Assembly: GCA_965214995.1 (NCBI GenBank)
Contig: CBDCCT010000002.1
Location: 3,162,001 to 3,226,000, forward strand
Direction of reading: 5' to 3'
Length of the DNA: 64,000 nucleotides
DNA from: CBDCCT01 sp965214995
GTDB lineage: Bacteria > Deinococcota > Deinococci > Deinococcales > Trueperaceae
This document shows, one piece after another, positions 1 to 8,798 of the stretch (positions within the stretch are counted from its first letter, which is position 1; every line of letters begins with the position of its first letter). A program made the translations under genes and the position numbers. Under the pieces are notes generated by a model. That model made no database searches and was not told the DNA's origin. It saw only the letters and a program-made list of their open reading frames with translations.

Positions 1-1
1 A

Positions 2-172
2 CGCTTTTGTGACAGAGAGGCCGATGGGGCCATGTTCGAGACGCTTAAAGAGAACTTGCGAACTGGTATTCCGGTGGTAAACATCGACTGCAACATCAAC
101 GACCCGGCGTTCGCCATTAAAGCCGTCGAGATGATGGAGGGGTTGATTCAAAGCGCCAGGGGCGGAGCTTAA
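2..172 (+). CDS. Tm-1-like ATP-binding protein (UPF0261), C-terminal end only
   Basis: The window opens inside this gene; the last 56 residues are readable and end in TAA at 170-172. The residues CDREADGAMFETLK, IPVVNIDCNIND and PAFA near the end match the conserved C-terminus of the UPF0261/Tm-1-like ATP-binding family, whose tomato member Tm-1 inhibits tobamovirus replication. The bacterial role is not established. The stop codon overlaps the ATG of the next gene (TAATG), so the two are translationally coupled. In some fungi and bacteria the Tm-1-like and PEP-hydrolase-like domains are fused in one protein, which supports the call for both genes. The N-terminal nucleotide-binding part lies outside the window. 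Confidence 0.75.
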   Translation, partial: RFCDREADGAMFETLKENLRTGIPVVNIDCNINDPAFAIKAVEMMEGLIQSARGGA

Positions 173-996
173 TGCTTAGCCGTCAAGAAATTTTGGACCG
201 CTTGAGAGGCGTGATTGACGCAGGTGTTCCTGTCATCGGCGCGGGGGCGGGTACGGGTATCAGCGCCAAGCTCGAGGAGGCGGGCGGGGCCGACCTCATC
301 GTTATTTACAACTCGGGCCGCTTTCGCATGGCGGGTCGTGGCTCGCTGGCCGGACTCATGCCCTACGGCGACGCCAATGCCATCGTGATGGAGATGGCGG
401 GCGAGGTCTTGACCGTGGTCGAGAACACGCCGGTGCTGGCGGGCGTGTGCGGGACCGACCCGTTCCGGCGCATGGACGTTTTTCTCAAGCAGATAAAAGA
501 CATCGGTTTTGCCGGGGTACAAAATTTTCCCACCGTCGGCCTCATTGACGGCCAGTTCAGGCAGAACTTAGAGGAAACGGGCATGAGCTACGAACTCGAG
601 GTCGAGATGATTTGCAAAGCGCATGAGTTGGACCTGCTCACCACGCCCTACGCTTTCAACACCGAGGAGGCCGAGGCGATGGCCGGGGCGGGCGCGGACG
701 TTGTGGTTGCTCACATGGGGCTTACCACCAAGGGGGCCATCGGGGCGACTACCGCGCTGACGCTCGAGGACGCCGTCCAAAAAGTTCAAGAGATACGGGA
801 CGCGGCCACAGCGGTCAACCCCGACATCATCGTTCTCTGTCATGGCGGTCCCATCTCCATGCCCGACGACGCCGCGTACATTTTGACCCGTACGAACGGC
901 GTCCACGGTTTTTATGGGGCCTCGAGCATGGAGCGTCTGCCCGTTGAAACCGCGATCACCGAGCAAATGAGAAAGTTCAAGGCCATCAAAAGATAA
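172..996 (+). CDS. Phosphoenolpyruvate hydrolase-like TIM-barrel protein
   Basis: A 274-residue protein of the PEP-hydrolase-like family (PF09370-type TIM barrel). Visible landmarks are GAGAGTGISAK near residue 24, NSGRFRMAGRGSLAGLMPYG at about 48-67, a VCGTDP motif near 94-99, GVQNFPTVGLIDG near 115-127 and LCHGGPI near 222-228. The length is typical. The start ATG overlaps the stop of the Tm-1-like gene. Family members are annotated as PEP hydrolases or TIM-barrel signal-transduction proteins with little biochemistry behind the name, so the reaction is uncertain. The gene sits upstream of a transporter/sulfatase/oxidoreductase set, but a separate promoter at 1064 makes co-transcription with that set unnecessary. 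Confidence 0.8.
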   Translation: MLSRQEILDRLRGVIDAGVPVIGAGAGTGISAKLEEAGGADLIVIYNSGRFRMAGRGSLAGLMPYGDANAIVMEMAGEVLTVVENTPVLAGVCGTDPFRRMDVFLKQIKDIGFAGVQNFPTVGLIDGQFRQNLEETGMSYELEVEMICKAHELDLLTTPYAFNTEEAEAMAGAGADVVVAHMGLTTKGAIGATTALTLEDAVQKVQEIRDAATAVNPDIIVLCHGGPISMPDDAAYILTRTNGVHGFYGASSMERLPVETAITEQMRKFKAIKR

Positions 997-1063
997 GTGT
1001 GGGCAACGGTGATCATAGGATAAAATATCTTTGTTAAAGCAACAGAAAATCAGCTCTGCCGGT

Positions 1064-1092
1064 TTGACAGATATCCTATAGCTAGGTAGAAT
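1064..1092 (+). promoter_or_regulatory. Sigma70-type promoter upstream of the first ABC operon
   Basis: TTGACA at 1064-1069 and TAGAAT at 1087-1092 are separated by exactly 17 bases. This is a near-consensus housekeeping promoter reading toward the permease gene at 1491. Transcription would begin near 1099, leaving an unusually long untranslated leader of about 390 nt. Confidence 0.7.
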
Positions 1093-1490
1093 GGAAGCAT
1101 CAAAAAGCTTTAGACGTAGGTCGCTGGAATGGAGAGACCCAAACTTCGCGTCTCCCTCAATCACCTCAGAGGCTGGAATGAGCAGATAGAAGCTACAGGG
1201 AAAGGGAACTTGGTCAAGGTGAGTCAGGAGCCTGTGTTGAAGCCCATTCGCTCGGTTAGCGACAAGGTCTTCGAGGTGTGGCGCAGCCCCGCGTCGCATC
1301 TGATCCGTGGTGACAGCCAGATGTTCGCCATTACCTGGCGTTGCTCCAACCTGTCGGGAGGGAATAGAGATTTCTTGACAGGTGAGCGGTACTCGAGGTT
1401 CTTACTGGATGTTGAAGAAGCCACTCTGCCGTTTTTGAGGACCAAGAGAGTTTTAGTTCCAGGAACAACCAGTGAGGAGTGTGGAAAACA
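1093..1490 (+). other. Long untranslated leader or lost-gene scar before the ABC operon
   Basis: About 400 bases between the promoter at 1064 and the first permease hold no convincing gene. An open frame at 1129-1527 has no clear ribosome binding site, no recognisable family and runs into the permease start in another frame. In this type of operon the substrate-binding protein gene usually stands here and it is missing. I see no homology to one in the residual sequence. Confidence 0.4.
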
Positions 1491-2477
1491 GTGCTCACCT
1501 ACATCATCCGCCGTATTTTGTATATGATCCCGACGCTGTTCGCCATCTCGGTGGTGGCTTTTTTCATCATCCAACTGCCACCGGGCGATTTTCTCACCTC
1601 ACTCGTGGCGGGCATGGCCGAACAAGGTGAGACGATTGATAGCGCGCAGCTCGCGGCCTTAAAGCAGCGTTACGGTTTAGACCAGCCTTTTTATGTCCAA
1701 TACTGGAAGTGGATTTCGGGCATCGTCTTCCGGGGCGACTTCGGCCAGTCGTTCGAGTGGAACCGCCCGGTCAACACGCTTATCTGGGACCGGCTGGGCC
1801 TCACCTTCATCCTCTCTTTGTCGACCCTAGTCTTTGTCTGGGCGGTAGCCATACCCATCGGCATTTATTCGGCGGTTAGGAAGTATTCACTTGGCGACTA
1901 TGTGGCGACGTTCCTAGGATTTATTGGGTTGGCGACGCCTAACTTTCTTATCGCGCTGGTTCTGATGTACGTCTCCTTCAAGTACTTCGGCCAGAGCGTG
2001 GGCGGGCTCTTCTCACCCGAATACATCGACGCCCCCTGGAGCTGGGGCAAGGTGACCGACCTGCTCGCCCACCTGTGGATTCCGATGGTGGTGCTGGGCA
2101 CGGCAGGCACAGCCGGGCTCATCCGCACCATGCGGGCGAATCTGCTTGATGAGCTGGGGAGACCCTATGTGGTGACGGCCAGGGCGAAGGGGGTGGCTGA
2201 GAACAGGCTACTCGTTAAGTATCCAGTGCGGCTAGCGCTCAACCCTTTCGTGAGCGGCTTGAACGACGTGCTGGTGCAGTTGGTGTCGGGCGCGGCCATC
2301 GTGTCTATTGTCCTTAGCTTGCCAACCACGGGTCCGCTCTTGCTACGCGCCCTCATGTCGCAGGACATGTACCTGGCGGGCTCGTTCATCCTGATGCTCT
2401 CGGTCCTGACCGTGGTCGGCACCCTCCTTTCGGACATCCTCTTGGCCTGGCTCGACCCGCGGATTCGCTACCGCTAA
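1491..2477 (+). CDS. Peptide-type ABC transporter permease, DppB/OppB family (system 1)
   Basis: Inner-membrane permease of the dipeptide/oligopeptide/nickel class, 328 residues from the GTG at 1491. That start is preferred over GTG 1479 because GAGGAG at 1474-1479 is 11 nt away from it but overlaps the earlier one. The N-terminus LTYIIRRILYMIP followed by a long hydrophobic segment is the classic DppB opening. An EAA-type loop (GRPYVVTARAKG) lies near residues 225-236 and contacts the ATPase. It is followed 10 bp later by its DppC partner and then two ATPases. There is no adjacent binding protein. With sulfatase and Gfo/Idh genes downstream the cargo may be an oligosaccharide rather than a peptide; that is inference. 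Confidence 0.9.
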   Translation: MLTYIIRRILYMIPTLFAISVVAFFIIQLPPGDFLTSLVAGMAEQGETIDSAQLAALKQRYGLDQPFYVQYWKWISGIVFRGDFGQSFEWNRPVNTLIWDRLGLTFILSLSTLVFVWAVAIPIGIYSAVRKYSLGDYVATFLGFIGLATPNFLIALVLMYVSFKYFGQSVGGLFSPEYIDAPWSWGKVTDLLAHLWIPMVVLGTAGTAGLIRTMRANLLDELGRPYVVTARAKGVAENRLLVKYPVRLALNPFVSGLNDVLVQLVSGAAIVSIVLSLPTTGPLLLRALMSQDMYLAGSFILMLSVLTVVGTLLSDILLAWLDPRIRYR

Positions 2478-2487
2478 GGAGTTTGAC

Positions 2488-3774
2488 GTGGACATCAACA
2501 GAAAGCCGAGCAGAGACGAGGTAGAGGAGCCTCGAGACACCGAGGCGAAGGGTAGGTCTGGGGTAACAACCGAAAGCCTAGAAGGCGTAGGCGCTCCTGC
2601 TGAGCCCAAGTCTGGGGAAGATGCCTTTGACGCTCCTAGCACCCCGCTAGACCCCGACCACGTAGGCGACGCCGAGACCGAAGCGCGCATCCAGGTGGCG
2701 GGACAGTGGCGCTTGATGTGGTGGAAGTTCAAGAAGCACAAGCTGGCGCTGCTGGGCGGGGTGGTCACTTTGCTCATCTACTTCGTCGCCGTGTTTGCCG
2801 ACTTTCTGGCGCCTTTCCCCACCGACGCCTACAGCGCCCGCTACACCTACGCGCCGCCTCAACCCTTGCAATTTGTGACCCGTACCGAGCAGGGTAGAGA
2901 GTGGGGCCTGTTCGTCAACGGCTACACCGTCGAAGTGGACCCGGTGGCCTTGCGCCGCACCTTTGTGGTTGACCCGGAGGTGAGCTATCCCATTCGCATG
3001 TTCGTCAAAGGCGCGCCCTACAAGCTCTTGGGCTTCATCCCCGCCGACCGGCACCTCCTTGGCCCCGTGAATGCGGGTGACCCCATGTACCTGCTGGGGG
3101 CCGATAGATTAGGTCGTGACGTCTTGAGTCGCACCATCCACGGCACCAGGGTGTCGATGTCGATAGGTCTGGTAGGCGTGGCGTTAAGCCTCTTCTTGGG
3201 CGTGTTGCTGGGCGGCATCTCCGGCTTCTATGGCGGCGCGATAGACAACCTCATCCAGCGCCTCATCGAGTTCTTGCAGGCCATCCCCGCTATTCCTTTG
3301 TGGATGGGCTTGGCCGCGGCTATCCCTTTAACCTGGCCGCCCCTAAGGGTGTACTTCATGATTACCGTCATCTTATCGGTCATCGGCTGGACCGGCTTGG
3401 CAAGGGTGGTACGCGGCAAGTTCTTCTCGCTCAAGACCGAGGACTTCGTGACCGCCGCCAGACTTGACGGGAGTAGCGACCTGCGCATCATCATGCGCCA
3501 CATGGTGCCCTCGTTCATGAGCCACATCATCGCCGTTGTCACCCTCGCCATCCCCGGCATGATCCTGGCCGAGACCGCCTTGAGCTTCTTAGGTATAGGC
3601 CTGCGCCCCCCGGTGGTGAGCTGGGGTGTGCTTTTGCAAGAGGCGCAGAACATCAGGAGTGTTGCCACCGCACCTTGGCTCTTCTGGCCGGGTGTCGCGG
3701 TCGTTACAGCTGTTTTGGCGCTTAACTTCTTGGGTGACGGACTTAGAGATGCGGCGGACCCCTATGTTAGCTAA
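2488..3774 (+). CDS. Peptide-type ABC transporter permease, DppC/OppC family, long form (system 1)
   Basis: Partner permease, 428 residues, starting at GTG 2488 ten bases after the previous stop. The core is ordinary: GADRLGRDVLSRTIHGTR near 204-221, an EAA-type loop DFVTAARLDG near 319, and ETALSFLGIGLRPP near 367. It is much longer than the usual 280-310 residues. An acidic, Pro/Glu/Asp-rich, apparently disordered cytoplasmic extension of about 75 residues precedes the first membrane segment (KHKLALLGGVV). About 90 extra residues, probably extracytoplasmic, separate that segment from the conserved GADRLGRD block. The transporter assignment is secure; the role of the additions is unknown. 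Confidence 0.9.
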   Translation: MDINRKPSRDEVEEPRDTEAKGRSGVTTESLEGVGAPAEPKSGEDAFDAPSTPLDPDHVGDAETEARIQVAGQWRLMWWKFKKHKLALLGGVVTLLIYFVAVFADFLAPFPTDAYSARYTYAPPQPLQFVTRTEQGREWGLFVNGYTVEVDPVALRRTFVVDPEVSYPIRMFVKGAPYKLLGFIPADRHLLGPVNAGDPMYLLGADRLGRDVLSRTIHGTRVSMSIGLVGVALSLFLGVLLGGISGFYGGAIDNLIQRLIEFLQAIPAIPLWMGLAAAIPLTWPPLRVYFMITVILSVIGWTGLARVVRGKFFSLKTEDFVTAARLDGSSDLRIIMRHMVPSFMSHIIAVVTLAIPGMILAETALSFLGIGLRPPVVSWGVLLQEAQNIRSVATAPWLFWPGVAVVTAVLALNFLGDGLRDAADPYVS

Positions 3775-3821
3775 CAAGTTGGCTTATCCTATGTCGGCTA
3801 TAGGCCAGCCAGGGGTGTTCT

Positions 3822-4865
3822 GTGAGAGCTAAGGAAGCACTGCTCGAGGTCAAGAACCTCAAGACCCACTTCTTTACCGACGAGGGAACGGTCAAGGCGG
3901 TGGACGGGGTGGACTTCACCATCCCCCGCGGCAAGACGCTCTGCGTGGTGGGCGAGTCGGGCTGCGGCAAGTCGATGACCGCCAGATCTATTTTGCAGAT
4001 CGTCGACTCGCCGGGCAGAATCGTCGAAGGAGACATCCTCTTCCATCCAACAGAAAACACCACGGTCGACCTGGCGAAGCTGGACCCGAGAGGCCGGGAC
4101 ATCCGGGCGATCCGCGGCAAGGACATCAGCATGATCTTCCAGGAGCCGATGTCGTCGCTTTCTCCGGTGCACACGATTGGCAACCAGATTATGGAAGCCA
4201 TCCTCTTACATCTCAAGGTGAGCAAGCGTGAGGCCAAGGATAGGGCTATAGAAGTGTTAAATAAAGTGGGCATCCCTCGGGCGGAGACCCGGTTGGACGC
4301 CTACACCTTTCAACTCTCGGGTGGGATGAGGCAGCGCGCCTGTATCGCGATGGCCTTGGCGTGCGAGCCCAAGCTTTTGATCGCCGACGAGCCCACCACC
4401 GCCCTGGACGTGACCACCCAGGCGAACATCTTAGACCTCGTCAAGGAGCTGCAAGACGAGCTAGGTATGTCGGTCATGTTCATCACGCATGACTTAGGGG
4501 TGGTGGCGGAGATTGCTGATGAAGTCGTCGTGATGTACTTAGGCACGGTGGCCGAGCGGGGTGACGTGGACAACATCTTTCATGACCCTAAGCATCCTTA
4601 TACTCGAGCCCTCCTAAGGTCCATTCCTAAACTGGGCACGGGCTACAAGGAAAGGCTCGAGTCCATCCGCGGCATGGTCCCCCACCCCTTCAACCGGCCT
4701 AGCGGTTGCTCCTACCACACGCGCTGCGATGAGTTCATGCGGGGCGTGTGTAACACGCTTGTGCCACCCATCGAACATCTAAGTGAGGGCAGAGAAGTAA
4801 GGTGCCTGCTTTACAGCGATGTTGCTAAAGTCAGAGCGGAACAAGAGAATAGGGTGGCGGCGTGA
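3822..4865 (+). CDS. Peptide-type ABC transporter ATPase, DppD/OppD family (system 1)
   Basis: Cytoplasmic ATPase subunit, 347 residues, GTG start at 3822 behind an AGGGGTG ribosome-binding sequence. Walker A is GESGCGKS at residues 44-51, the signature is LSGGMRQR, and Walker B is LLIADEPTT, followed by the H-loop MFITHDLG. The C-terminus has the oligopeptide-transporter tail with cysteines (PSGCSYHTRC...GVC) typical of DppD/DppF, where it can hold an iron-sulfur cluster. The stop overlaps the next gene by four bases (GTGA), so the two ATPases are coupled. It energises the permeases at 1491-3774 and may serve the ATPase-less systems elsewhere in the window. Confidence 0.92.
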   Translation: MRAKEALLEVKNLKTHFFTDEGTVKAVDGVDFTIPRGKTLCVVGESGCGKSMTARSILQIVDSPGRIVEGDILFHPTENTTVDLAKLDPRGRDIRAIRGKDISMIFQEPMSSLSPVHTIGNQIMEAILLHLKVSKREAKDRAIEVLNKVGIPRAETRLDAYTFQLSGGMRQRACIAMALACEPKLLIADEPTTALDVTTQANILDLVKELQDELGMSVMFITHDLGVVAEIADEVVVMYLGTVAERGDVDNIFHDPKHPYTRALLRSIPKLGTGYKERLESIRGMVPHPFNRPSGCSYHTRCDEFMRGVCNTLVPPIEHLSEGREVRCLLYSDVAKVRAEQENRVAA

Positions 4866-6007
4866 GTTTGTCCAGCCAACGAGAAGGACGGGCGCGCCAG
4901 ACTGACCCTACAAAGAGAGACCCTGTAAAGAGAGGCGGTGGGGGCACAGAAAAAGAAGCATTGCTCGAGGTCAAGCATCTCAAGATGCACTTCCCCATCC
5001 GCAAGGGCTTGTTGCGCCGAACCGTGGGTCAGGTCAAGGCGGTGGACGACGTGTCCTTTACCATCCATGAAGGTGAGACCTTAGGCCTGGTGGGTGAGTC
5101 AGGCTGCGGCAAGACCACCACCGGAAGGTGTCTGCTTAGGGTCTACGAACCTACCGCAGGTGAGCTAGTCTACCACCGGGAGAGCGGCAAAGACGTGGAC
5201 CTGATGACGCTGGGTAATCAGGAACTCAAGCCCTACCGCCGCGAAATCAGGATGGTCTTTCAGGACCCGCAGTCGTCGCTGAACCCGCGCCTGCCGGTCT
5301 TAGAGATTGTCGGCGAGCCGCTAAAGGTCAACAAGTTAGCCACCGGCAGAGACTTAGAAGACAAAGTCGCCGACTTGCTAAGGAGAGTCGGGCTCAGGCC
5401 CGAGTACATGCGCCGCTACCCGCACGCGTTCTCAGGGGGCGAAAGGCAGCGTATCGGGATTGCCCGCGCTCTCGCCACAAATCCGCGGCTCATCGTTTGT
5501 GACGAGGCCGTCTCGGCTCTGGACGTCTCAGTGCAAGCGCAAACCCTAAACCTACTGCAAGACCTGCAACAAGAGTTCCAACTTACCTACCTGTTCGTAG
5601 CGCATGACCTGAGCGTGGTCGAACATATCAGCGACCGGGTGGCGGTGATGTACGTGGGCAAACTCGTTGAACTTGCCAGCACCGAAGCGCTCTACGCTCA
5701 GCCTCAGCACCCTTATACCGAAGCCTTACTCTCAGCCGTGCCCAAGCCCGACCCGCGGCTCAGGAACAAGGGCGCGCGCATCCGCTTAGAGGGAGAGGTG
5801 GCGGACCCGGCGAGTCCGCCGAGTGGTTGCTACTTCCACCCCCGTTGCCGCTACAGCGACAAAGACCGCTGCGTGCGTGAGACGCCGCAGCTAAGACAAG
5901 TCGCGCCGGGTCATTTTGCAGCTTGTCATTATTCGGAGAGGCTCGAGCTTAGGGGGGTCGCCAGCGAAAGGGGGACGGCTAACGGCACATATTCAAGTAA
6001 CCCTTAA
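4862..6007 (+). CDS. Peptide-type ABC transporter ATPase, DppF/OppF family (system 1)
   Basis: Second ATPase, 381 residues, start GTG overlapping the DppD stop. A polar N-terminal tail of about 30 residues precedes the domain. Walker A is GESGCGKTT, the signature is FSGGERQR, Walker B reads LIVCDEAVSALD and the H-loop is FVAHDLS. The tail PSGCYFHPRC...RC carries the family cysteines. The N-terminal region says heterodimer partner of the preceding DppD-type subunit. The operon continues, after only 5 bp, into a sulfatase gene, which points to a carbohydrate-related cargo. Confidence 0.92.
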   Translation: MSLSSQREGRARQTDPTKRDPVKRGGGGTEKEALLEVKHLKMHFPIRKGLLRRTVGQVKAVDDVSFTIHEGETLGLVGESGCGKTTTGRCLLRVYEPTAGELVYHRESGKDVDLMTLGNQELKPYRREIRMVFQDPQSSLNPRLPVLEIVGEPLKVNKLATGRDLEDKVADLLRRVGLRPEYMRRYPHAFSGGERQRIGIARALATNPRLIVCDEAVSALDVSVQAQTLNLLQDLQQEFQLTYLFVAHDLSVVEHISDRVAVMYVGKLVELASTEALYAQPQHPYTEALLSAVPKPDPRLRNKGARIRLEGEVADPASPPSGCYFHPRCRYSDKDRCVRETPQLRQVAPGHFAACHYSERLELRGVASERGTANGTYSSNP

Positions 6008-6012
6008 ACAAA

Positions 6013-7365
6013 ATGGAGGACGACGTTATTTCTAAAAATGTCCTTTTACTTATTGCCGACGACTGGAGCCCAATCGCGGGCTGTTATGGTAACAAAACCA
6101 TCCAGACGCCCGTTGTAGACGAGCTGGCGACTCGAGGTGTGGTGTTCGAGCAAGCCTTTTGCACGACGCCGTCGTGTGCTGCGAGTCGGGCCACCGTGCT
6201 GACGGGCCTTCACTCCCACGCGCACGGTCAGTACGGCCACAGCCACAAGCGGCACAGCTTCCGGACCCTGCCAGCGGTACGAACGCTGCCTGCGGTACTG
6301 CGCGAGCACGGTGTCTTCACGGGCATTATTGGCAAACAACACACGTTGCCCGTGGAGAGTTATCCCTGGGACGTCAACCAAAGCGAGACCAATCCCAAGG
6401 GGATTGACTTTCGTGATCCGAACGAAGTGAAGGCTGCCGCGCAAGCCTTTTTTAAAGCGAGTGGGGACCGCCCCTTTTATCTGCACGTAGGCTTTTGGCG
6501 TCCGCACCGTCACGGCGACGGCTTCGGCAACGACGTCTCGTTTGAGCATGTACCGACGGTTCACCACGCGCCCGGTGACGTGGTGGTTCCTGGTTTTCTT
6601 CCCGACCATCCCGAGGTGCGGCGCGACTTGGCCGACTACTACACAGCGGTGTCGCGGCTCGACTTTACCGTTGGGGGGGTGCTCGAGGCCCTCCGAGAAT
6701 CGGGGCTCGAGAAGGACACCCTGATTATCCTCATGAGCGACCACGGGATGCCCTTTCCCGGTGCCAAAGCTTCTTCTTTCGGTTCGGGACACCACTGCCC
6801 GCTCATCATCAGCGACCCCAACGGGGCGAAACGAGGCGTTCGCAACCGCGCGCTTGTCAACTGGACCGACCTGATGCCGACCGTTCTGGAAAGCTTTGGC
6901 ATCTCGCCGCCGCAGGGCTTACACGGGCGTTCGCTGCTTCCTATTCTGGATAGCGAGGAGCCGTCCGGTTGGGACGAGACGACCTTTTCGCACAGTTTCC
7001 ACGGCGTGACCGAATACTACCCTTACCGGGCCATCCGCGGGCGCAGGTACAAGTACGTGCTCAACCTGTTTCCCGAACTCACCCTGCCGCTTCCCACGGA
7101 TTTACTGGTTTCTAAAACGTGGCGAGTTGTCGAACGAGAGCGGCTCGAGTTGGGTCAACGGCGCACTCCCGAGGTTCTCCACCAACCAAAAGAAAAGCTG
7201 TACGACGTTCAAACAGACCCACAAGAAGCGCACAACCTTGTTGATGTTCCGGAACTCGCCGACCTGGTGACAGATTTCCGCACGAGGATGAAGAACTTTC
7301 GTGAAGAAACAGACGACTTCTGGCTTCTGGCTTCGGAGCAAGAGCATCTGCGCCACTGGCGGTAG
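6013..7365 (+). CDS. Sulfatase family hydrolase
   Basis: A 450-residue alkaline-phosphatase-superfamily sulfatase without signal peptide. The metal-binding opening VLLLIADDWSP is at 10-20. The active-site signature is CAASR at 54-58 followed by ATVLTG; Cys54 is the residue normally converted to formylglycine, but the usual Pro of CxPxR is Ala here. A metal-site motif SDHG is near 242. The sequence resembles heparan-N-sulfatase/iduronate-sulfatase-like bacterial enzymes. Start choice is uncertain: GGAGGA lies at 6015-6020, inside the ATG start, and would suit an ATT codon at 6028 that is in frame and reads directly into SKNVLLLIADD. The substrate cannot be told from sequence; cytoplasmic location fits import of a sulfated sugar by the upstream transporter. 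Confidence 0.85.
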   Translation: MEDDVISKNVLLLIADDWSPIAGCYGNKTIQTPVVDELATRGVVFEQAFCTTPSCAASRATVLTGLHSHAHGQYGHSHKRHSFRTLPAVRTLPAVLREHGVFTGIIGKQHTLPVESYPWDVNQSETNPKGIDFRDPNEVKAAAQAFFKASGDRPFYLHVGFWRPHRHGDGFGNDVSFEHVPTVHHAPGDVVVPGFLPDHPEVRRDLADYYTAVSRLDFTVGGVLEALRESGLEKDTLIILMSDHGMPFPGAKASSFGSGHHCPLIISDPNGAKRGVRNRALVNWTDLMPTVLESFGISPPQGLHGRSLLPILDSEEPSGWDETTFSHSFHGVTEYYPYRAIRGRRYKYVLNLFPELTLPLPTDLLVSKTWRVVERERLELGQRRTPEVLHQPKEKLYDVQTDPQEAHNLVDVPELADLVTDFRTRMKNFREETDDFWLLASEQEHLRHWR

Positions 7366-7398
7366 AACGTAACGCACGCAGCGACTCAGGAGATGACG

Positions 7399-8754
7399 AT
7401 GACGACTCGAGAGCGAAAACGCTACGCTTTGGTCGGCACGGGCAGCCGTGCCGGCATGTTTTTCTCTGCGCTTATGGACAGCCACGCCGACGTCGGCGAG
7501 CTGGTGGCGCTCTGCGACCCCAATCAAACGCGCATGAACTACTACAACTGCAAAGCTTTGGAGGAGGCGGGAACATCACTACCTACCTACCGTCACACCG
7601 AATTCGACCGCATGGTGAGCGAGACTAAACCCGACGTCGTCATCGTCACGACCATCGACCGGACCCACCATACGTACATCGTCCGGGCGATGGAACTGGG
7701 CTGCGACGCCATCACCGAAAAGCCGATGACGATTGATGAGAAAAAGTGTCAGGAGATTTTGGACGCGGTGAAGCGCACGGGCAAAAAGCTCGCTGTGGCC
7801 TTTAATTACCGCTACAGCCCCAGAAACTCGAAGGTCAAAGAAATTTTGCAGGCGGGCGAGATTGGCGAGGTGCTGTCCATTCACTTCGAGTGGCTTCTGG
7901 ACACCCAGCACGGTGCCGACTACTTCCGCCGCTGGCACCGGGACAAGCGCTTGTCGGGCGGCCTCTTGGTTCACAAGGCGACGCATCACTTTGATTTGGT
8001 CAACTGGTGGTTGGATACGGGGCCGGAGACGGTGTTCGCTATGGGCGACCTGCGCTTTTATGGCCGCGCGAACGCCGAGCGTCGCGGCGTGAGCGACTTT
8101 TATCACCGTTATCACAATTCAGGCAAGGCCAAAGGAGACCCTTTCGCGCTCGACTTAAGCGCAAGCCCGAAACTTCGGGGTCTCTACCTCGAGGCCGAAC
8201 ACGAAGACGGTTACTTTCGAGACCAGAACGTCTTTGGCGAGGGGGTGTCCACCGAAGACACCCTGGCGGTGATGGTGCGCTACGAAAGCGGGGCCGTCAT
8301 GAGCTATTCGCTTAACGCCCACTGTCCCTGGGAAGGCTACCGGGTCATGTTCAACGGCAGCAAGGGGCGACTAGAAGTCGAGGTCGTCGAGAGGTCTTAC
8401 GTTTCGGGTGCTCACGACGATAGCGCGCCGGAACAACAGAAGCCCGAGATTGACCCTTCTTACAGGGATGAAGAGCACGCATTTGCCCAGGCGAGCAGGC
8501 CGGTTATCCTGTTGCAAAAACATTGGGAAAAAGCTCGAGACGTCCCCTTTGAGGACGCGGCGGGTGGTCACGGCGGAGGCGACGCGCGCCTGTTAGACGA
8601 CCTGTTTCGTGGTGCTGGTAATGACCCCTTGGGCAGGGCGGCGGGCTACATGGACGGTGCCAAAAGCATTCTGGTCGGGATTGCCGCCAATCACGCGGTG
8701 GCGACGGGAAGGCCCGTCCGGGTCAGAGAGCTCGTGAGTTTCGAAGGAAGGTGA
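7399..8754 (+). CDS. Gfo/Idh/MocA family oxidoreductase
   Basis: NAD(P)-dependent dehydrogenase, 451 residues from ATG 7399. That start is chosen because AGGAG at 7388-7392 is 6 nt away, while it abuts the earlier ATG 7393. The Rossmann opening ALVGTGSRAGMF is near residue 9 and the family motif ITEKPMT near 103-109 supplies the conserved Lys. The C-terminal sandwich carries HKATHHFDLVNWWL, the usual substrate-site His/Asp region. Such enzymes oxidise or epimerise sugars and inositols. It follows the sulfatase by about 30 bp and precedes a broken sugar isomerase, so the three look like a catabolic module fed by the system 1 transporter. Confidence 0.88.
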   Translation: MTTRERKRYALVGTGSRAGMFFSALMDSHADVGELVALCDPNQTRMNYYNCKALEEAGTSLPTYRHTEFDRMVSETKPDVVIVTTIDRTHHTYIVRAMELGCDAITEKPMTIDEKKCQEILDAVKRTGKKLAVAFNYRYSPRNSKVKEILQAGEIGEVLSIHFEWLLDTQHGADYFRRWHRDKRLSGGLLVHKATHHFDLVNWWLDTGPETVFAMGDLRFYGRANAERRGVSDFYHRYHNSGKAKGDPFALDLSASPKLRGLYLEAEHEDGYFRDQNVFGEGVSTEDTLAVMVRYESGAVMSYSLNAHCPWEGYRVMFNGSKGRLEVEVVERSYVSGAHDDSAPEQQKPEIDPSYRDEEHAFAQASRPVILLQKHWEKARDVPFEDAAGGHGGGDARLLDDLFRGAGNDPLGRAAGYMDGAKSILVGIAANHAVATGRPVRVRELVSFEGR

Positions 8755-8798
8755 GATGTACCGTCGCTTGCTTCCAACACCGAGCGGCCCTCAACATT

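Noticed and set aside
568..1299. 243-residue minus-strand frame opposite the PEP-hydrolase-like gene
   Set aside because: Composition is that of an antisense shadow and it spans the promoter at 1064.
1129..1527. 132-residue frame before the first permease
   Set aside because: No ribosome-binding site or family, and it overlaps the permease start out of frame.
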